A stretch of DNA of 8,726 nt from STD2-77 sp964503935 (lineage in GTDB: Bacteria; Patescibacteriota; Minisyncoccia; JAHIHE01; JAGLIN01), in contig CAZDCJ010000043.1 of the NCBI GenBank assembly GCA_964503935.1, forward strand, positions 1-8,726, in the 5' to 3' direction. Under the pieces are notes generated by a model, which did not search any database, had not been told where the DNA came from, and worked only from the letters and a program-made list of their open reading frames with translations. The translations under genes and the position numbers were made by a program. Numbering within the stretch: the stretch's first letter is position 1; every line of letters starts with the position of its first letter. Of the stretch, positions 1 through 5,809 are shown one piece after another.

Positions 1-54
1 CCCACAACCTCTTGGTCCGAAGCCAAGCGCTCTATCCAGTTGAGCTACAAGGGC
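1..54 (-). tRNA. tRNA-Arg (anticodon UCG), 3' part cut off by window edge
   Basis: Read on the minus strand, the cloverleaf is clear. The 5' acceptor strand is GCCCTTG (54-48), followed by TA and a D-arm with GCTC/GAGC. The anticodon stem CTTGG/CCAAG encloses the 7-base loop CTTCGGA, so the anticodon is TCG, which reads Arg CGA. A five-base variable loop AGGTT and the first T-stem strand GTGGG follow. The T-loop, the 3' acceptor strand and any CCA lie outside the window. A good promoter lies just upstream (76-104). Identity is read directly from the anticodon; only completeness is uncertain. Confidence 0.93.
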
Positions 55-75
55 AAAAAGTGCAATTACTCAGGA

Positions 76-104
76 AGTATAAACCATTATTTCGAAAATA
101 TCAA
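76..104 (-). promoter_or_regulatory. Promoter of the tRNA-Arg gene
   Basis: On the minus strand TTGATA (104-99) and TATACT (81-76) are separated by exactly 17 bases, close to the sigma-70 consensus. Transcription would start about 15 bases before the mature tRNA 5' end, a typical short leader for a tRNA gene. Confidence 0.75.
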
Positions 105-176
105 GAGGAGAGAGGCGTACGTGGGAAGGTGCTCTGTGTCTGTGGGGTTGAATTGGGACCTCTTATTTTCTTTAGA

Positions 177-268
177 ACCCTCACCCGACCCTCTCCCTCA
201 AAGGACAAGGAATATCCTTTCTGTCCTACCCTCACCCCGCCGACCCTCTCCCTGTGGGAGAGGGGGTC
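177..268. repeat. REP/MITE-like GC-rich repeat with two direct half-units and a perfect hairpin
   Basis: Two imperfect direct copies of an ACCCTCACCC...GACCCTCTCCCT unit lie at 177-198 and 228-253. The second copy continues into a perfect 9-bp inverted repeat CCCTCTCCC/GGGAGAGGG (44-52 and 56-64 of the 200s: 244-252 and 256-264) with a TGT loop. The first copy is followed by a nested stem, AGGAC/GTCCT (202-206/223-227) around AAGGA/TCCTT. The composition resembles dispersed intergenic repeats of the 'CCCTCACCC-CCCTCTCCC-GGGAGAGGG' type found in many bacteria. It lies downstream of the VanW gene, where no ordinary terminator is visible, so it may help end that transcript. Confidence 0.6.
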
Positions 269-272
269 CTGT

Positions 273-288
273 CGATGATGTCTCATCG
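273..288. other. Small perfect hairpin downstream of the VanW gene
   Basis: CGATGA (273-278) and TCATCG (283-288) form a 6-bp stem with a TGTC loop, about 20 bases past the VanW gene stop. No T-tract follows on the minus strand, so it is not a canonical intrinsic terminator. It may stabilise the 3' end together with the adjacent repeat. Confidence 0.35.
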
Positions 289-307
289 TTACAGTTCCTG
301 CTTCAGC

Positions 308-2068
308 TTACTCTAGCGGATTGGTGGTGGGGTAGAGGGAGGCCGGTTTGTAGTTGCTGTAGAAAGTCTTTTCGAGGAACATGTTGCCGTCCTTGTCATA
401 GACCCGCTGCTTCCACCAAGTCTTCATCGCGCCGCCGGCGCTGCGCTCATAGACGATCGGTCCTTCGGTCTCGACCTTGCGTCCGTCATCCGTGCCGTAA
501 TAATCGAAATACAGCTTAGTGCCGGAGATGCGCGTCTGGAGGAGGATATAATTCGGGGTGTTGTTGATGAAAGCCAGATCGGGATGCGGCGGATAGATGG
601 TAGCGTCGGTGCCTTGCGGAGAATAATATTTGACGGCATAAGCGTGATTGCTCCTCTCGGTAACTTCCAGTCCCGTCTGTACTGCGCCGCGAAAAGCGGT
701 GGTGGATACCTGGCAGAGGCCGCCGCCGTATTCGGCGATAGTCTTGCCTTGTTTGATGACCAGCTCCGGCAGGTAGCCCTCATTGGGTCCGACTTCGCCG
801 AGAATGTCGTTAAAGGAGAAAGTGTCGCCGGGACCGATAAGCACGCCGTTGAATTTGGATGCGCCGACGGTGACATTGTGGACACGGCTCTTGGTTGATC
901 CGTGAAAATCGGATTCGCCGGTCGCAAGGAGCTTCGTGAGTCCCAGATTGTCGATGTTATCGGTGGTAAGCTCCGGCGCGACATTCTTTACCACTAATTC
1001 GGCGATTATAGGCTCCGTTCCGGTATTAGTGGCGTTTCCCTCCTTCTTGCCTGGCGTGGCGGCTCTCTCAAAGTAGTCTTTCCGAAAGATCTCGTCCCCG
1101 ATCTCTTCCGCGCTCGCTTCCATATCCAGTTCGATGCCGTCTTGGGAAAGGGCGAAGACACTCACTTTGCCGTCCTTGAATTCCAGGGTCGCGTTTACCG
1201 GCTTGCGGTTCACTTGGGGCGTAACCGAGACAAGATAGTCCCGGATATTTGCCGTATCGGGAGCGGGGGAGAGGGTGATTTCGCCATCTTCGCCTTTTTC
1301 CGGTGCAAAGCCGATCCATTTGCCGAAATCTTCCGGGGGGACGTTCCAGGAAGACTCTTCGTACTTGAAGGTGACGTCGTAGGTGAGAAGGTTCTTGGCT
1401 TTCCGGAGTCCATCCTGCCCGCTATCTTCCCGGACTTCCGGATCGTCCTTCATGAGCTGGAGTGCGATGGGATCGTTGCGAAGGCTGAGAAGATTTTTCC
1501 TTATATCCCGTTCCAGCTTGTCTTGGTCGATGATAAAGCCTTCTTCGGCCGCGACAGGAACGAAATTGCCGTCATCATAGTCGTAGGAAAAATCCTGCGC
1601 GGGAGTCTCAATGGTGCTGATTTCCTTCCAGCGCCCCTCTTCGATCGGGAAATTCCGGCAGGCAAGCATGTAGTCGGAATGGACTGGGCCGGAAAGTAAC
1701 GTCGCCTGCTGCCTCAAGGCCTCAGGAAGATCACTTCCGTGGCCATAAGAGAATACCTGTTCGATGGATGCGGGAACATCGATTGCGCAACCCAGTTCGG
1801 AAAGGGTGGCTTTGAAGGTCTTATCATAATAGGAAAAAGTCATGCCGTCTCCATAAACCCCCGCGATCTCCGCCTCCAACCGCTCTTCGGCCTCTTTCTG
1901 GGAAAGACCAGTATAGTCCTTGCCGTTCAACTCAGTCCCGGGGAAAGCGGTATTCTGATATCGGAAATCGAACCAGAGGACATATATGATCGGAATGAGC
2001 AGTAAAAGGGCGGCGAAGGAGATCGCGATAGATTTTCTGCCCGCTATAGGCATATTATTCGTCTTCAT
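308..2068 (-). CDS. VanW family protein, membrane-anchored, with PG_binding_4-like region
   Basis: The predicted 586-aa protein has a short cytoplasmic N-terminus with basic residues and one hydrophobic segment (about residues 13-32). That suggests an anchored protein facing the outside. A region around 55-150 (EAEERLEAEI... then a Cys/Asp-rich part) resembles the peptidoglycan-binding-like PF12229 domain that often precedes VanW. The VanW domain itself spans roughly 385-530, with G414-D-T-F-S-F-N420 and Y447-G-G-G-L-C452-Q-V-S-T-T, the family's signature blocks. The VanW domain occurs in vancomycin-resistance clusters but is far more widespread, and its biochemical role is not established, so I would not call this a resistance gene. 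The start overlaps the end of recX by 14 bases, suggesting translational coupling. ATG at 2053 (residue 6) is an alternative start; neither has a strong Shine-Dalgarno. Confidence 0.9.
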   Translation of the reverse strand: MKTNNMPIAGRKSIAISFAALLLLIPIIYVLWFDFRYQNTAFPGTELNGKDYTGLSQKEAEERLEAEIAGVYGDGMTFSYYDKTFKATLSELGCAIDVPASIEQVFSYGHGSDLPEALRQQATLLSGPVHSDYMLACRNFPIEEGRWKEISTIETPAQDFSYDYDDGNFVPVAAEEGFIIDQDKLERDIRKNLLSLRNDPIALQLMKDDPEVREDSGQDGLRKAKNLLTYDVTFKYEESSWNVPPEDFGKWIGFAPEKGEDGEITLSPAPDTANIRDYLVSVTPQVNRKPVNATLEFKDGKVSVFALSQDGIELDMEASAEEIGDEIFRKDYFERAATPGKKEGNATNTGTEPIIAELVVKNVAPELTTDNIDNLGLTKLLATGESDFHGSTKSRVHNVTVGASKFNGVLIGPGDTFSFNDILGEVGPNEGYLPELVIKQGKTIAEYGGGLCQVSTTAFRGAVQTGLEVTERSNHAYAVKYYSPQGTDATIYPPHPDLAFINNTPNYILLQTRISGTKLYFDYYGTDDGRKVETEGPIVYERSAGGAMKTWWKQRVYDKDGNMFLEKTFYSNYKPASLYPTTNPLE

Positions 2069-2558
2069 GGATGGTTGTCTTATCGGTTCTTAATATATCC
2101 CGGATCGCTTCATTGATGACTTGAGGAGAAAAACCCCGGGATCGGAGATAGAAGGCCAGCTTGGCCTTTACCTTATCCCCATCCTTGGGCGGTGACGTGC
2201 GCATCTTCTTCTCGAGGAGCTTTCGGGCAAGCGATAATTCTTCCTTTGCGCTCAGGAGTTCCGACAGTTTCTCTTCGATGATATCGTGCGCTATGCCTTT
2301 TTTCTGGAGTTCCAGCCTGATAAGGAAGCTTCCTGCCGGTCGGAACCTGATCCGGTCATTGATGTAACTTTCGGCGAAAGCGGGATCGTCCAGATAGCCG
2401 AACTTGTAGAGCTCGGACACCGTTTCTTCTGCCAACGCCTCGTTGCATCCCTTTTCCCGCAGCCTTTCCCGGATCTCGATTTCCGACCGTCTCCGGAGTC
2501 CGATGAGCTTCATCGCCAACTTGAGCGCGTCGTTCTTGTCGTCTATGGTCTTAGGCAT
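2055..2558 (-). CDS. recX: Regulatory protein RecX
   Basis: The predicted 167-aa protein is all helical, with the repeated three-helix architecture of RecX. Landmarks are L-x-x-R-x-R-S-E-x-E-I-R-x-R-L-x-x-K-G near the N-terminus, 'GYLDDPAFAESYINDRIRFRPAGSFLIRLELQKKGI' in the middle (the first half, G-Y-L-D-D-x-x-F-A, is the family's best-kept block), and a C-terminal K-x-x-x-Y-L-x-x-R-G-F-x-x-x-x-I repeat. RecX binds RecA filaments and limits or modulates strand exchange; it acts in the cytoplasm. Length is normal for the family. No recA is in the window. It is the first gene of a unit with the VanW gene, which overlaps it by 14 bases. There is no clear Shine-Dalgarno before the ATG; the promoter at 2588-2596 would give a leader of only about 22 bases. 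Confidence 0.92.
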   Translation of the reverse strand: MPKTIDDKNDALKLAMKLIGLRRRSEIEIRERLREKGCNEALAEETVSELYKFGYLDDPAFAESYINDRIRFRPAGSFLIRLELQKKGIAHDIIEEKLSELLSAKEELSLARKLLEKKMRTSPPKDGDKVKAKLAFYLRSRGFSPQVINEAIRDILRTDKTTIHEDE

Positions 2559-2587
2559 AAGGGTCGTATAAGGATTTTCTTATATGT

Positions 2588-2616
2588 ATTATATCAGAAA
2601 TGCATAATAAAAAAAT
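2588..2616 (-). promoter_or_regulatory. Extended -10 promoter of recX-VanW unit
   Basis: On the minus strand a perfect TATAAT (2593-2588) is directly preceded by TGA (2596-2594), giving an extended -10 (TGnTATAAT). The -35 position (2616-2611, ATTTTT) is poor, as is usual with extended -10 promoters. It overlaps the T-tract of the upstream gene's terminator. Confidence 0.6.
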
Positions 2617-2646
2617 GGCCCTTCAGCTCTTGCGCGCGTCCGGGCC
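2609..2646 (-). terminator. Intrinsic terminator of the 2655-3263 gene
   Basis: On the minus strand GGCCC (2646-2642) pairs with GGGCC (2621-2617) around a 20-base loop containing GCGCGC. It is followed by A and seven T. It starts about nine bases after the stop codon. The stem is short and the loop long, so strength is uncertain. Confidence 0.5.
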
Positions 2647-2654
2647 CTTAGGTC

Positions 2655-3263
2655 TTAATGCCTTTTGTTTATCGTAATCTCTATCTTCTTGATCCTTCTT
2701 ATGACTTCTTCCGTCTCTTCCTCGTCGAGGGCGCGATGGCGTATCAATCTATCCGGCCAATGCGGGTACCATTTGGGTCCGGATTTTGATAATTCGTCGA
2801 TGAGCTTTGCCGCGATATCCGATCCGTGGGTGACGATTACCGTGCTGTGGTCCTGTAGCTCGATCCTTACCTGGTTCCGGTAATGGAGTTCGCCTTTAGT
2901 GACTCTCAGCGGTACGGTAGCCTTCACTTCTCGGGAAGCGGCGATATCGGTCCGTATGCTGGATATTATTATCTTGACGGTATAAAGGGGGATATCGTCA
3001 AGATATCCGGCAGTCGGCGCTGCGGGATCGGAGAAATTGCACAGGCTGGTAATTCTGGGGGAGACTTTGCATCCGCGCAGGGCGCTCGGCTTCACATAGC
3101 AGCATTGTCCGGCATAGACGATCTTCCCGACAAGGAATTTCTTGCACGTCTTGTTGCCTACTTGATTGTCCCAACGGACAGGGAAGTCTTCTCCGTTTCC
3201 GGATACCACTGCCGCCTTTTCCCATCCTTCCAACATTTCAATCTCTTTTTCAAAATCAGACAT
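2655..3263 (-). CDS. Hypothetical protein, member 1 of a local paralogue family
   Basis: I do not recognise this 202-aa protein. The frame is open to a TTG at 3311, but the ATG at 3263 is chosen because AGGAG sits five bases before it and because the paralogue at 4414-5031 begins with the same M-S-D. No signal peptide or membrane span is visible, so it is probably cytoplasmic. Landmarks shared with the paralogues are G13-W14, F27-x-V-x-W31, a strand with G46-K-I-V-Y50, S73-L-C75 and I91-P-L-Y-T-V-K-I98. After these come a V-rich strand (about 135-143), W-Y-P-H-W near 160, and a C-terminal acidic/basic helix D-E-E-E-T-E-E-V-I-R-R-I. Alternating strands with one or two helices suggest a compact alpha/beta fold. 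It has its own terminator and a possible promoter with repeated operator-like sites upstream. Function unknown. Confidence 0.8.
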   Translation of the reverse strand: MSDFEKEIEMLEGWEKAAVVSGNGEDFPVRWDNQVGNKTCKKFLVGKIVYAGQCCYVKPSALRGCKVSPRITSLCNFSDPAAPTAGYLDDIPLYTVKIIISSIRTDIAASREVKATVPLRVTKGELHYRNQVRIELQDHSTVIVTHGSDIAAKLIDELSKSGPKWYPHWPDRLIRHRALDEEETEEVIRRIKKIEITINKRH

Positions 3264-3312
3264 CTTATCTCCTCTTCTTTGTTCGCTTTCTTTCTTGTCA
3301 CTGTTCCGCAAG

Positions 3313-3385
3313 AATATAAAATTCTTAGGAAAACATATTCCAGGAATACTAAATTAGAAGTTTACGTCTTTTCTTAGGAAAAGAC
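3313..3385 (-). promoter_or_regulatory. Possible operator region upstream of the 2655-3263 gene
   Basis: The 12-mer TTCTTAGGAAAA occurs twice, at 3322-3333 and 3371-3382, 49 bases apart. The second copy sits in a perfect 8-bp inverted repeat GTCTTTTC/GAAAAGAC (3366-3373/3378-3385) with a TTAG centre. The first copy lies just upstream of a -10-like TATATT (3318-3313, minus strand). No convincing -35 is present. The arrangement looks like a pair of regulator sites, but this is inference. Confidence 0.4.
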
Positions 3386-3410
3386 AAGCCTGGGGCTGCG
3401 AGGTCGCAGA

Positions 3411-3448
3411 TATTAAAAGATTAAGACCCGAAGTCCGTAGGCTTCGGG
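3411..3448 (-). terminator. Intrinsic terminator of the 3460-4209 gene
   Basis: On the minus strand a perfect 7-bp stem CCCGAAG/CTTCGGG (3448-3442 with 3433-3427) with an 8-base loop is followed by a T-rich tract (TCTTAATCTTTT). It begins 12 bases after the TGA stop codon. Good match to Rho-independent terminator form. Confidence 0.8.
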
Positions 3449-3459
3449 ATGCGTTCAGT

Positions 3460-4209
3460 TCATTTCTTTTTTGATCTGTTCCTTTTTTTCGGTTTGACAG
3501 GCTGCGCGACTCCGGTCGCTGCTTTTTCTTTTTCGCTTCGCAATCTCTTTTCCATTATGCATCGGATTTTCTCGGGCAGTGTTTTGATGAGAAGATCTTC
3601 CTTAGCTGTTTCTTCCTTGTCGGGAATATGAGTATAGATCCTCCTTAATTCCTTGCCATATATATACCATCCTTCTCCCAGGATTTCCCGGCTTATGCAA
3701 GCGGTTTCTTCCGTAGAAAATTTCAGGACGGTTATCTGGTTCTTTCTCTCCGTTTCCAGATAGATGTTTTCGGGGGCAATTTGTTTTTCTGGGCATCCTT
3801 CCGGAATCTCGGGTTTCTTTTCAGCAATGATTTCGATCGTATAGACCTCGATATTCTCAATGGGGGTGAGCGGAAACAAGTGGTTCCGTCTGCAGACGTA
3901 GGTCTTCTGAGGGTCCAAGGCGTAGTGTTCTTGTCTCTTGTGCAGAGCCAGATAGGCCAATTGATTTTTTTCTGTCACATATACCTTGGCCACGATCATT
4001 CTCTTATGACGTTTATCCTGAGAGGGGATGAGGCGGAGCTCGAAAGTATCATCTTTTCCGTAGTTCGCGATGACTTGGAAATTCTCTTTGAAAGTGAGCT
4101 GCGCTTCGCTGCTCCCCAAATTTTCCAAGATGCTTTCCATCGGAATAATGACGCCTTTTTTTCCGTATCGTCCGCTGGGGGTCTCAATCATGAACTCTTT
4201 TGACATCAT
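3460..4209 (-). CDS. Hypothetical protein with basic tail, member 2 of the paralogue family
   Basis: The protein is 249 aa from the first of two adjacent ATGs (4209 or 4206). I do not recognise a named domain. Residues about 43-129 line up in order with the 2655-3263 protein: D54-x-F56-E-L-x-L60, then I72-V-A-K-V76 as the GKxxY-like strand, Y104-V-C106, and V122-Y-T-I-E-I127 in place of P-L-Y-T-V-K-I. The later V-L-K-F strand, an E-G-W-Y-I-Y segment and the E-E-T-A-K-E helix also match in order. It differs by a 40-residue N-terminal extension (with G-R-Y-G-K-K-G) and by a strongly basic C-terminus (K-P-K-K-R-N-R-S-K-K-K), which could contact nucleic acid or the ribosome; that is only a guess. 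No membrane segment. The Shine-Dalgarno is weak (A-rich leader with AGTGAT). It ends in TGA followed by a strong terminator. Confidence 0.78.
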   Translation of the reverse strand: MMSKEFMIETPSGRYGKKGVIIPMESILENLGSSEAQLTFKENFQVIANYGKDDTFELRLIPSQDKRHKRMIVAKVYVTEKNQLAYLALHKRQEHYALDPQKTYVCRRNHLFPLTPIENIEVYTIEIIAEKKPEIPEGCPEKQIAPENIYLETERKNQITVLKFSTEETACISREILGEGWYIYGKELRRIYTHIPDKEETAKEDLLIKTLPEKIRCIMEKRLRSEKEKAATGVAQPVKPKKRNRSKKK

Positions 4210-4299
4210 ATCACTTTTTGTTTTTTGTTTTCGTTTTTAGAGAACTTTCCAATATCCGTGTCGGGAAGATCCCTGAAAGCGAAAAACATGTTCCTATAC

Positions 4300-4327
4300 A
4301 GTATATACTCATCCTTAAAAATGAAAA
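4300..4327 (-). promoter_or_regulatory. Candidate promoter of the 3460-4209 gene
   Basis: On the minus strand TTTTCA (4327-4322) and TATACT (4305-4300) are 16 bases apart. That would leave an A-rich leader of about 85 bases before the ATG. The -35 element overlaps the hairpin at 4324-4353. Moderate match only. Confidence 0.4.
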
Positions 4328-4353
4328 GCCCCGGACAATCCGGCGTCGCTTTT
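4323..4353. terminator. A/T-flanked hairpin, possible second or bidirectional terminator
   Basis: CCGGA (4331-4335) pairs with TCCGG (4339-4343) around CAA. An outer stem AAAAGC (4324-4329) with GCTTTT (4348-4353) closes it. The hairpin has an A-tract on one side and a T-tract on the other, so it could act in either direction. It lies right behind the terminator at 4354-4395, so transcription from the right would meet two stops in a row. Confidence 0.55.
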
Positions 4354-4395
4354 AAAAAATCCCCGCCATCTTGACCTTGATGCGAGATTGCGGGG
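4354..4395 (-). terminator. Intrinsic terminator of the 4414-5031 gene
   Basis: On the minus strand CCCCGC (4395-4390) and GCGGGG (4366-4361) form a 6-bp GC-only stem with an internal CATC/GATG pairing possibility, followed by ATTTTTT. It starts about 18 bases after the TAA stop codon. Confidence 0.72.
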
Positions 4396-4413
4396 CGATC
4401 GTCATTTTTATAG

Positions 4414-5031
4414 TTATATTTCTTTCAGTCTTGTCTTTTGCAGCGTTTCAGTGATCTCTTCTATCTCTTCGCTTGAGAGTATCCTCCATGCGGCAAGCTC
4501 TTCGCTTCCGCGTATGCCGGTGAAAAACCATTCTCGGATATCTCTATTCAGGATGTCCCGGATCTTCCACCTGATTTCCCTATCACAGGTCACGACAAAA
4601 GTCCCGATACGCGTCCTTTCGATGCGGAATTCGTTCCGGGACCGGATTACGCCTGCTACTCTTACCAAGTTGGAGAGTTTCGCTTCGGCGCGTTTGCGCC
4701 TGCGAGCCTTTCCTGTATCCTTGTCGGTCTTTATGTTCCGTATTCTTATCTTTGTCGTATATAAGGGGATGCCGTTCTTTGCGCCGATGGGGGCTCGGGA
4801 AAAGTCGCAGCAAAGGCTGGTTTCTCCAGCAAGGACCTTGTAGCCGTGATATTTATCAGGGACTACGTAGCGATACTCTCCTTTGTATATGACTTTCCCG
4901 GCTCGGAAATTCTTTCCCGTAGCCAGGTTAATCTCGGCTTTCCAATGGACGCGGAAGCTGGTCGCATCTTCGGGAATCGCGGTCGCATCCCCCCACCCTT
5001 TCCTTATCGTATCCTAATTCTAATCCGACAT
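4414..5031 (-). pseudogene. Hypothetical protein, member 3 of the paralogue family, with TAG at codons 4 and 6
   Basis: Read from ATG at 5031 this frame gives M-S-D-stop-N-stop-D-T-I-R-K-G-W and then stays open for about 200 codons to a TAA. It is collinear with the 2655-3263 protein from the first codon: G12-W13, F26-x-V-x-W30, G45-K-V-I-Y49, Y55, S72-L-C74 and I88-P-L-Y-T-T-K-I95 sit one to three residues from their counterparts. The C-terminal strand (T-F-V-V-T) and helix (S-S-E-E-I-E-E-I) are also kept. A GGAGG nine bases before the ATG and a strong promoter (5110-5138) are intact. No ATG, GTG or TTG follows in frame before a TTG at 4668, which would drop over half the protein. Alternatively, starts at 5047 or 5038 in another frame plus a one-base shift before codon 12 would give an unbroken protein. 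So it may be a young pseudogene, an assembly or sequencing error, or a gene with unusual initiation. The conserved downstream frame argues that decay, if any, is recent. Confidence 0.65.
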
Positions 5032-5045
5032 CTTTCATTTCCTCC
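5029..5045 (-). promoter_or_regulatory. Shine-Dalgarno and conserved start of the amber-interrupted gene
   Basis: GGAGG (5045-5041 on the minus strand) lies nine bases before the ATG at 5031-5029. The first three codons match the M-S-D start of the 2655-3263 paralogue, which decides this start over the in-between ATGs at 5047 and 5038. Confidence 0.6.
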
Positions 5046-5109
5046 ATAATATCACGATCCAGAACCAGCTTTACGTTTTTGTAAATGATTCTGACCACGA
5101 CAATATGGT

Positions 5110-5138
5110 ATTATACGCATATTTCCGGCGATTGGCAA
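5110..5138 (-). promoter_or_regulatory. Strong sigma-70-type promoter of the 4414-5031 gene
   Basis: On the minus strand TTGCCA (5138-5133) and a perfect TATAAT (5115-5110) are separated by exactly 17 bases. Expected transcript start is near 5103, giving a leader of about 70 bases. This is one of the best promoters in the window, and it serves the gene whose start is interrupted. Confidence 0.75.
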
Positions 5139-5177
5139 TGGCGGCGGGGCAGGAAGAAGACCGTGTCCAGGAGATAG

Positions 5178-5633
5178 CTATTCTCTCACGGATGAATGAA
5201 AAGAGCGAAGCTCGATGAGTCCGCTCTTGATTATTTCTTCTATCTTTTGTTCGTCCTCCTCGTTCAGCCCTGCTATATCGACGTAATGCCGCCGGTCCTT
5301 GCCGACTCTTGATCCGACGGGACGGTCTCCCAAAATAACGAGACTTTCCCGGAGGATGCCGACGATGATTCCGGTAACTGCCGGGTCCTTGCCGAGGATA
5401 TATATCCTGCGAATCTCCATGTCCGCAATCTTGCCAAGGCAGATCACTCCGTCGGAGTTGCGGGGGAGACCGAGCAGCTTCAGCGTCTCTGTGAAGAAGC
5501 CCCTACCTCTTTCGTGGGGTTGTTTTTCTATCCGGATGATCCATTTCTCCGGATCGCTTTTCTCTAACTTTTTGGCCAGTTTATCCCTTGTTTTTTCCTT
5601 CCATTCTTCTATTTCGATCTTTTCTTCTTCCAA
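5178..5633 (-). CDS. Hypothetical charged/coiled-coil protein, possible distant array member
   Basis: The protein is 151 aa from a TTG at 5633, with AGGAGG eleven bases upstream. I do not recognise it. The N-terminus is a highly charged helix (E-E-E-K-I-E-I-E-E-W-K-E-K), probably coiled coil, and the same pattern continues upstream in frame for about 18 codons to a TAG at 5690-5688. The rest looks alpha/beta: W-I-I-R-I-E strand, I-R-R-I-Y-I-L strand, a hydrophobic G-I-I-V-G-I-L-R-E-S-L-V-I-L stretch, then H-Y-V-D-I-A-G-L-N-E-E-D-E-Q-K-I-E-E-I-I. The last acidic helix resembles the C-termini of the paralogues (L-D-E-E-E-T-E-E-V-I-R-R-I), but the LYT and Cys landmarks are missing, so relationship is tentative. 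It ends in TAG, and I see no terminator behind it. The true start is uncertain. Confidence 0.62.
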   Translation of the reverse strand: MEEEKIEIEEWKEKTRDKLAKKLEKSDPEKWIIRIEKQPHERGRGFFTETLKLLGLPRNSDGVICLGKIADMEIRRIYILGKDPAVTGIIVGILRESLVILGDRPVGSRVGKDRRHYVDIAGLNEEDEQKIEEIIKSGLIELRSFHSSVRE

Positions 5634-5740
5634 TCTTTCTTTTTCCTCCTCGCTTTCTTGCCGACGTTTCTGTTTTTCGGATGAATGCTAGGGAACTGCG
5701 CTGGCTAGCTTTCTTACTTTCCCTTTTTTTATCTTTTAGT

Positions 5741-5745
5741 CCTCC
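5741..5745 (-). promoter_or_regulatory. Orphan strong Shine-Dalgarno upstream of the 5178-5633 gene
   Basis: The minus strand has AAAAAAAGGAGG here, with GGAGG at about 5745-5741, but no ATG, GTG or TTG follows at the right distance. Eight bases later stands ATA (5732-5730). That ATA is in frame with the 5178-5633 gene apart from one TAG at 5690-5688. Either the signal is a chance A/G-rich run, or a start codon and a sense codon were lost. Confidence 0.35.
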
Positions 5746-5778
5746 TTTTTTTGAGAGATAAGGATGTGGAATCTCGCG

Positions 5779-5796
5779 ATCATCCTGCCGGATGAT
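5779..5796 (-). other. Leader hairpin upstream of the 5178-5633 gene
   Basis: ATCATCC (5779-5785) and GGATGAT (5790-5796) form a perfect 7-bp stem with a 4-base loop, close to the expected 5' end of the transcript from the 5810-5838 promoter. It could protect the mRNA 5' end. No T-tract follows. Confidence 0.4.
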
Positions 5797-5809
5797 ACGG
5801 GGATGATAT

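Noticed and set aside
1..300. Integration (att) site or genomic island edge at the tRNA gene
   Set aside because: No integrase, no direct repeat of the tRNA 3' end is visible; the tRNA 3' end is outside the window, so it cannot be tested here.
1142..1699. A 185-codon plus-strand frame antisense to the VanW gene
   Set aside because: It is a mirror of the VanW coding region, whose family motifs are clear on the minus strand.
308..2068. Vancomycin resistance gene cluster
   Set aside because: Only a VanW-family protein is present, without vanA/B ligase, vanH, vanX or a VanRS pair. The domain alone does not indicate resistance.
4414..5031. TAG as a recoded sense codon, given the amber codons at the starts of two array genes
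   Set aside because: TAG ends the 5178-5633 frame; reading through gives a Pro/Gly-rich, non-protein-like tail that runs into the next promoter. No suppressor tRNA is visible, and only these two spots would benefit.
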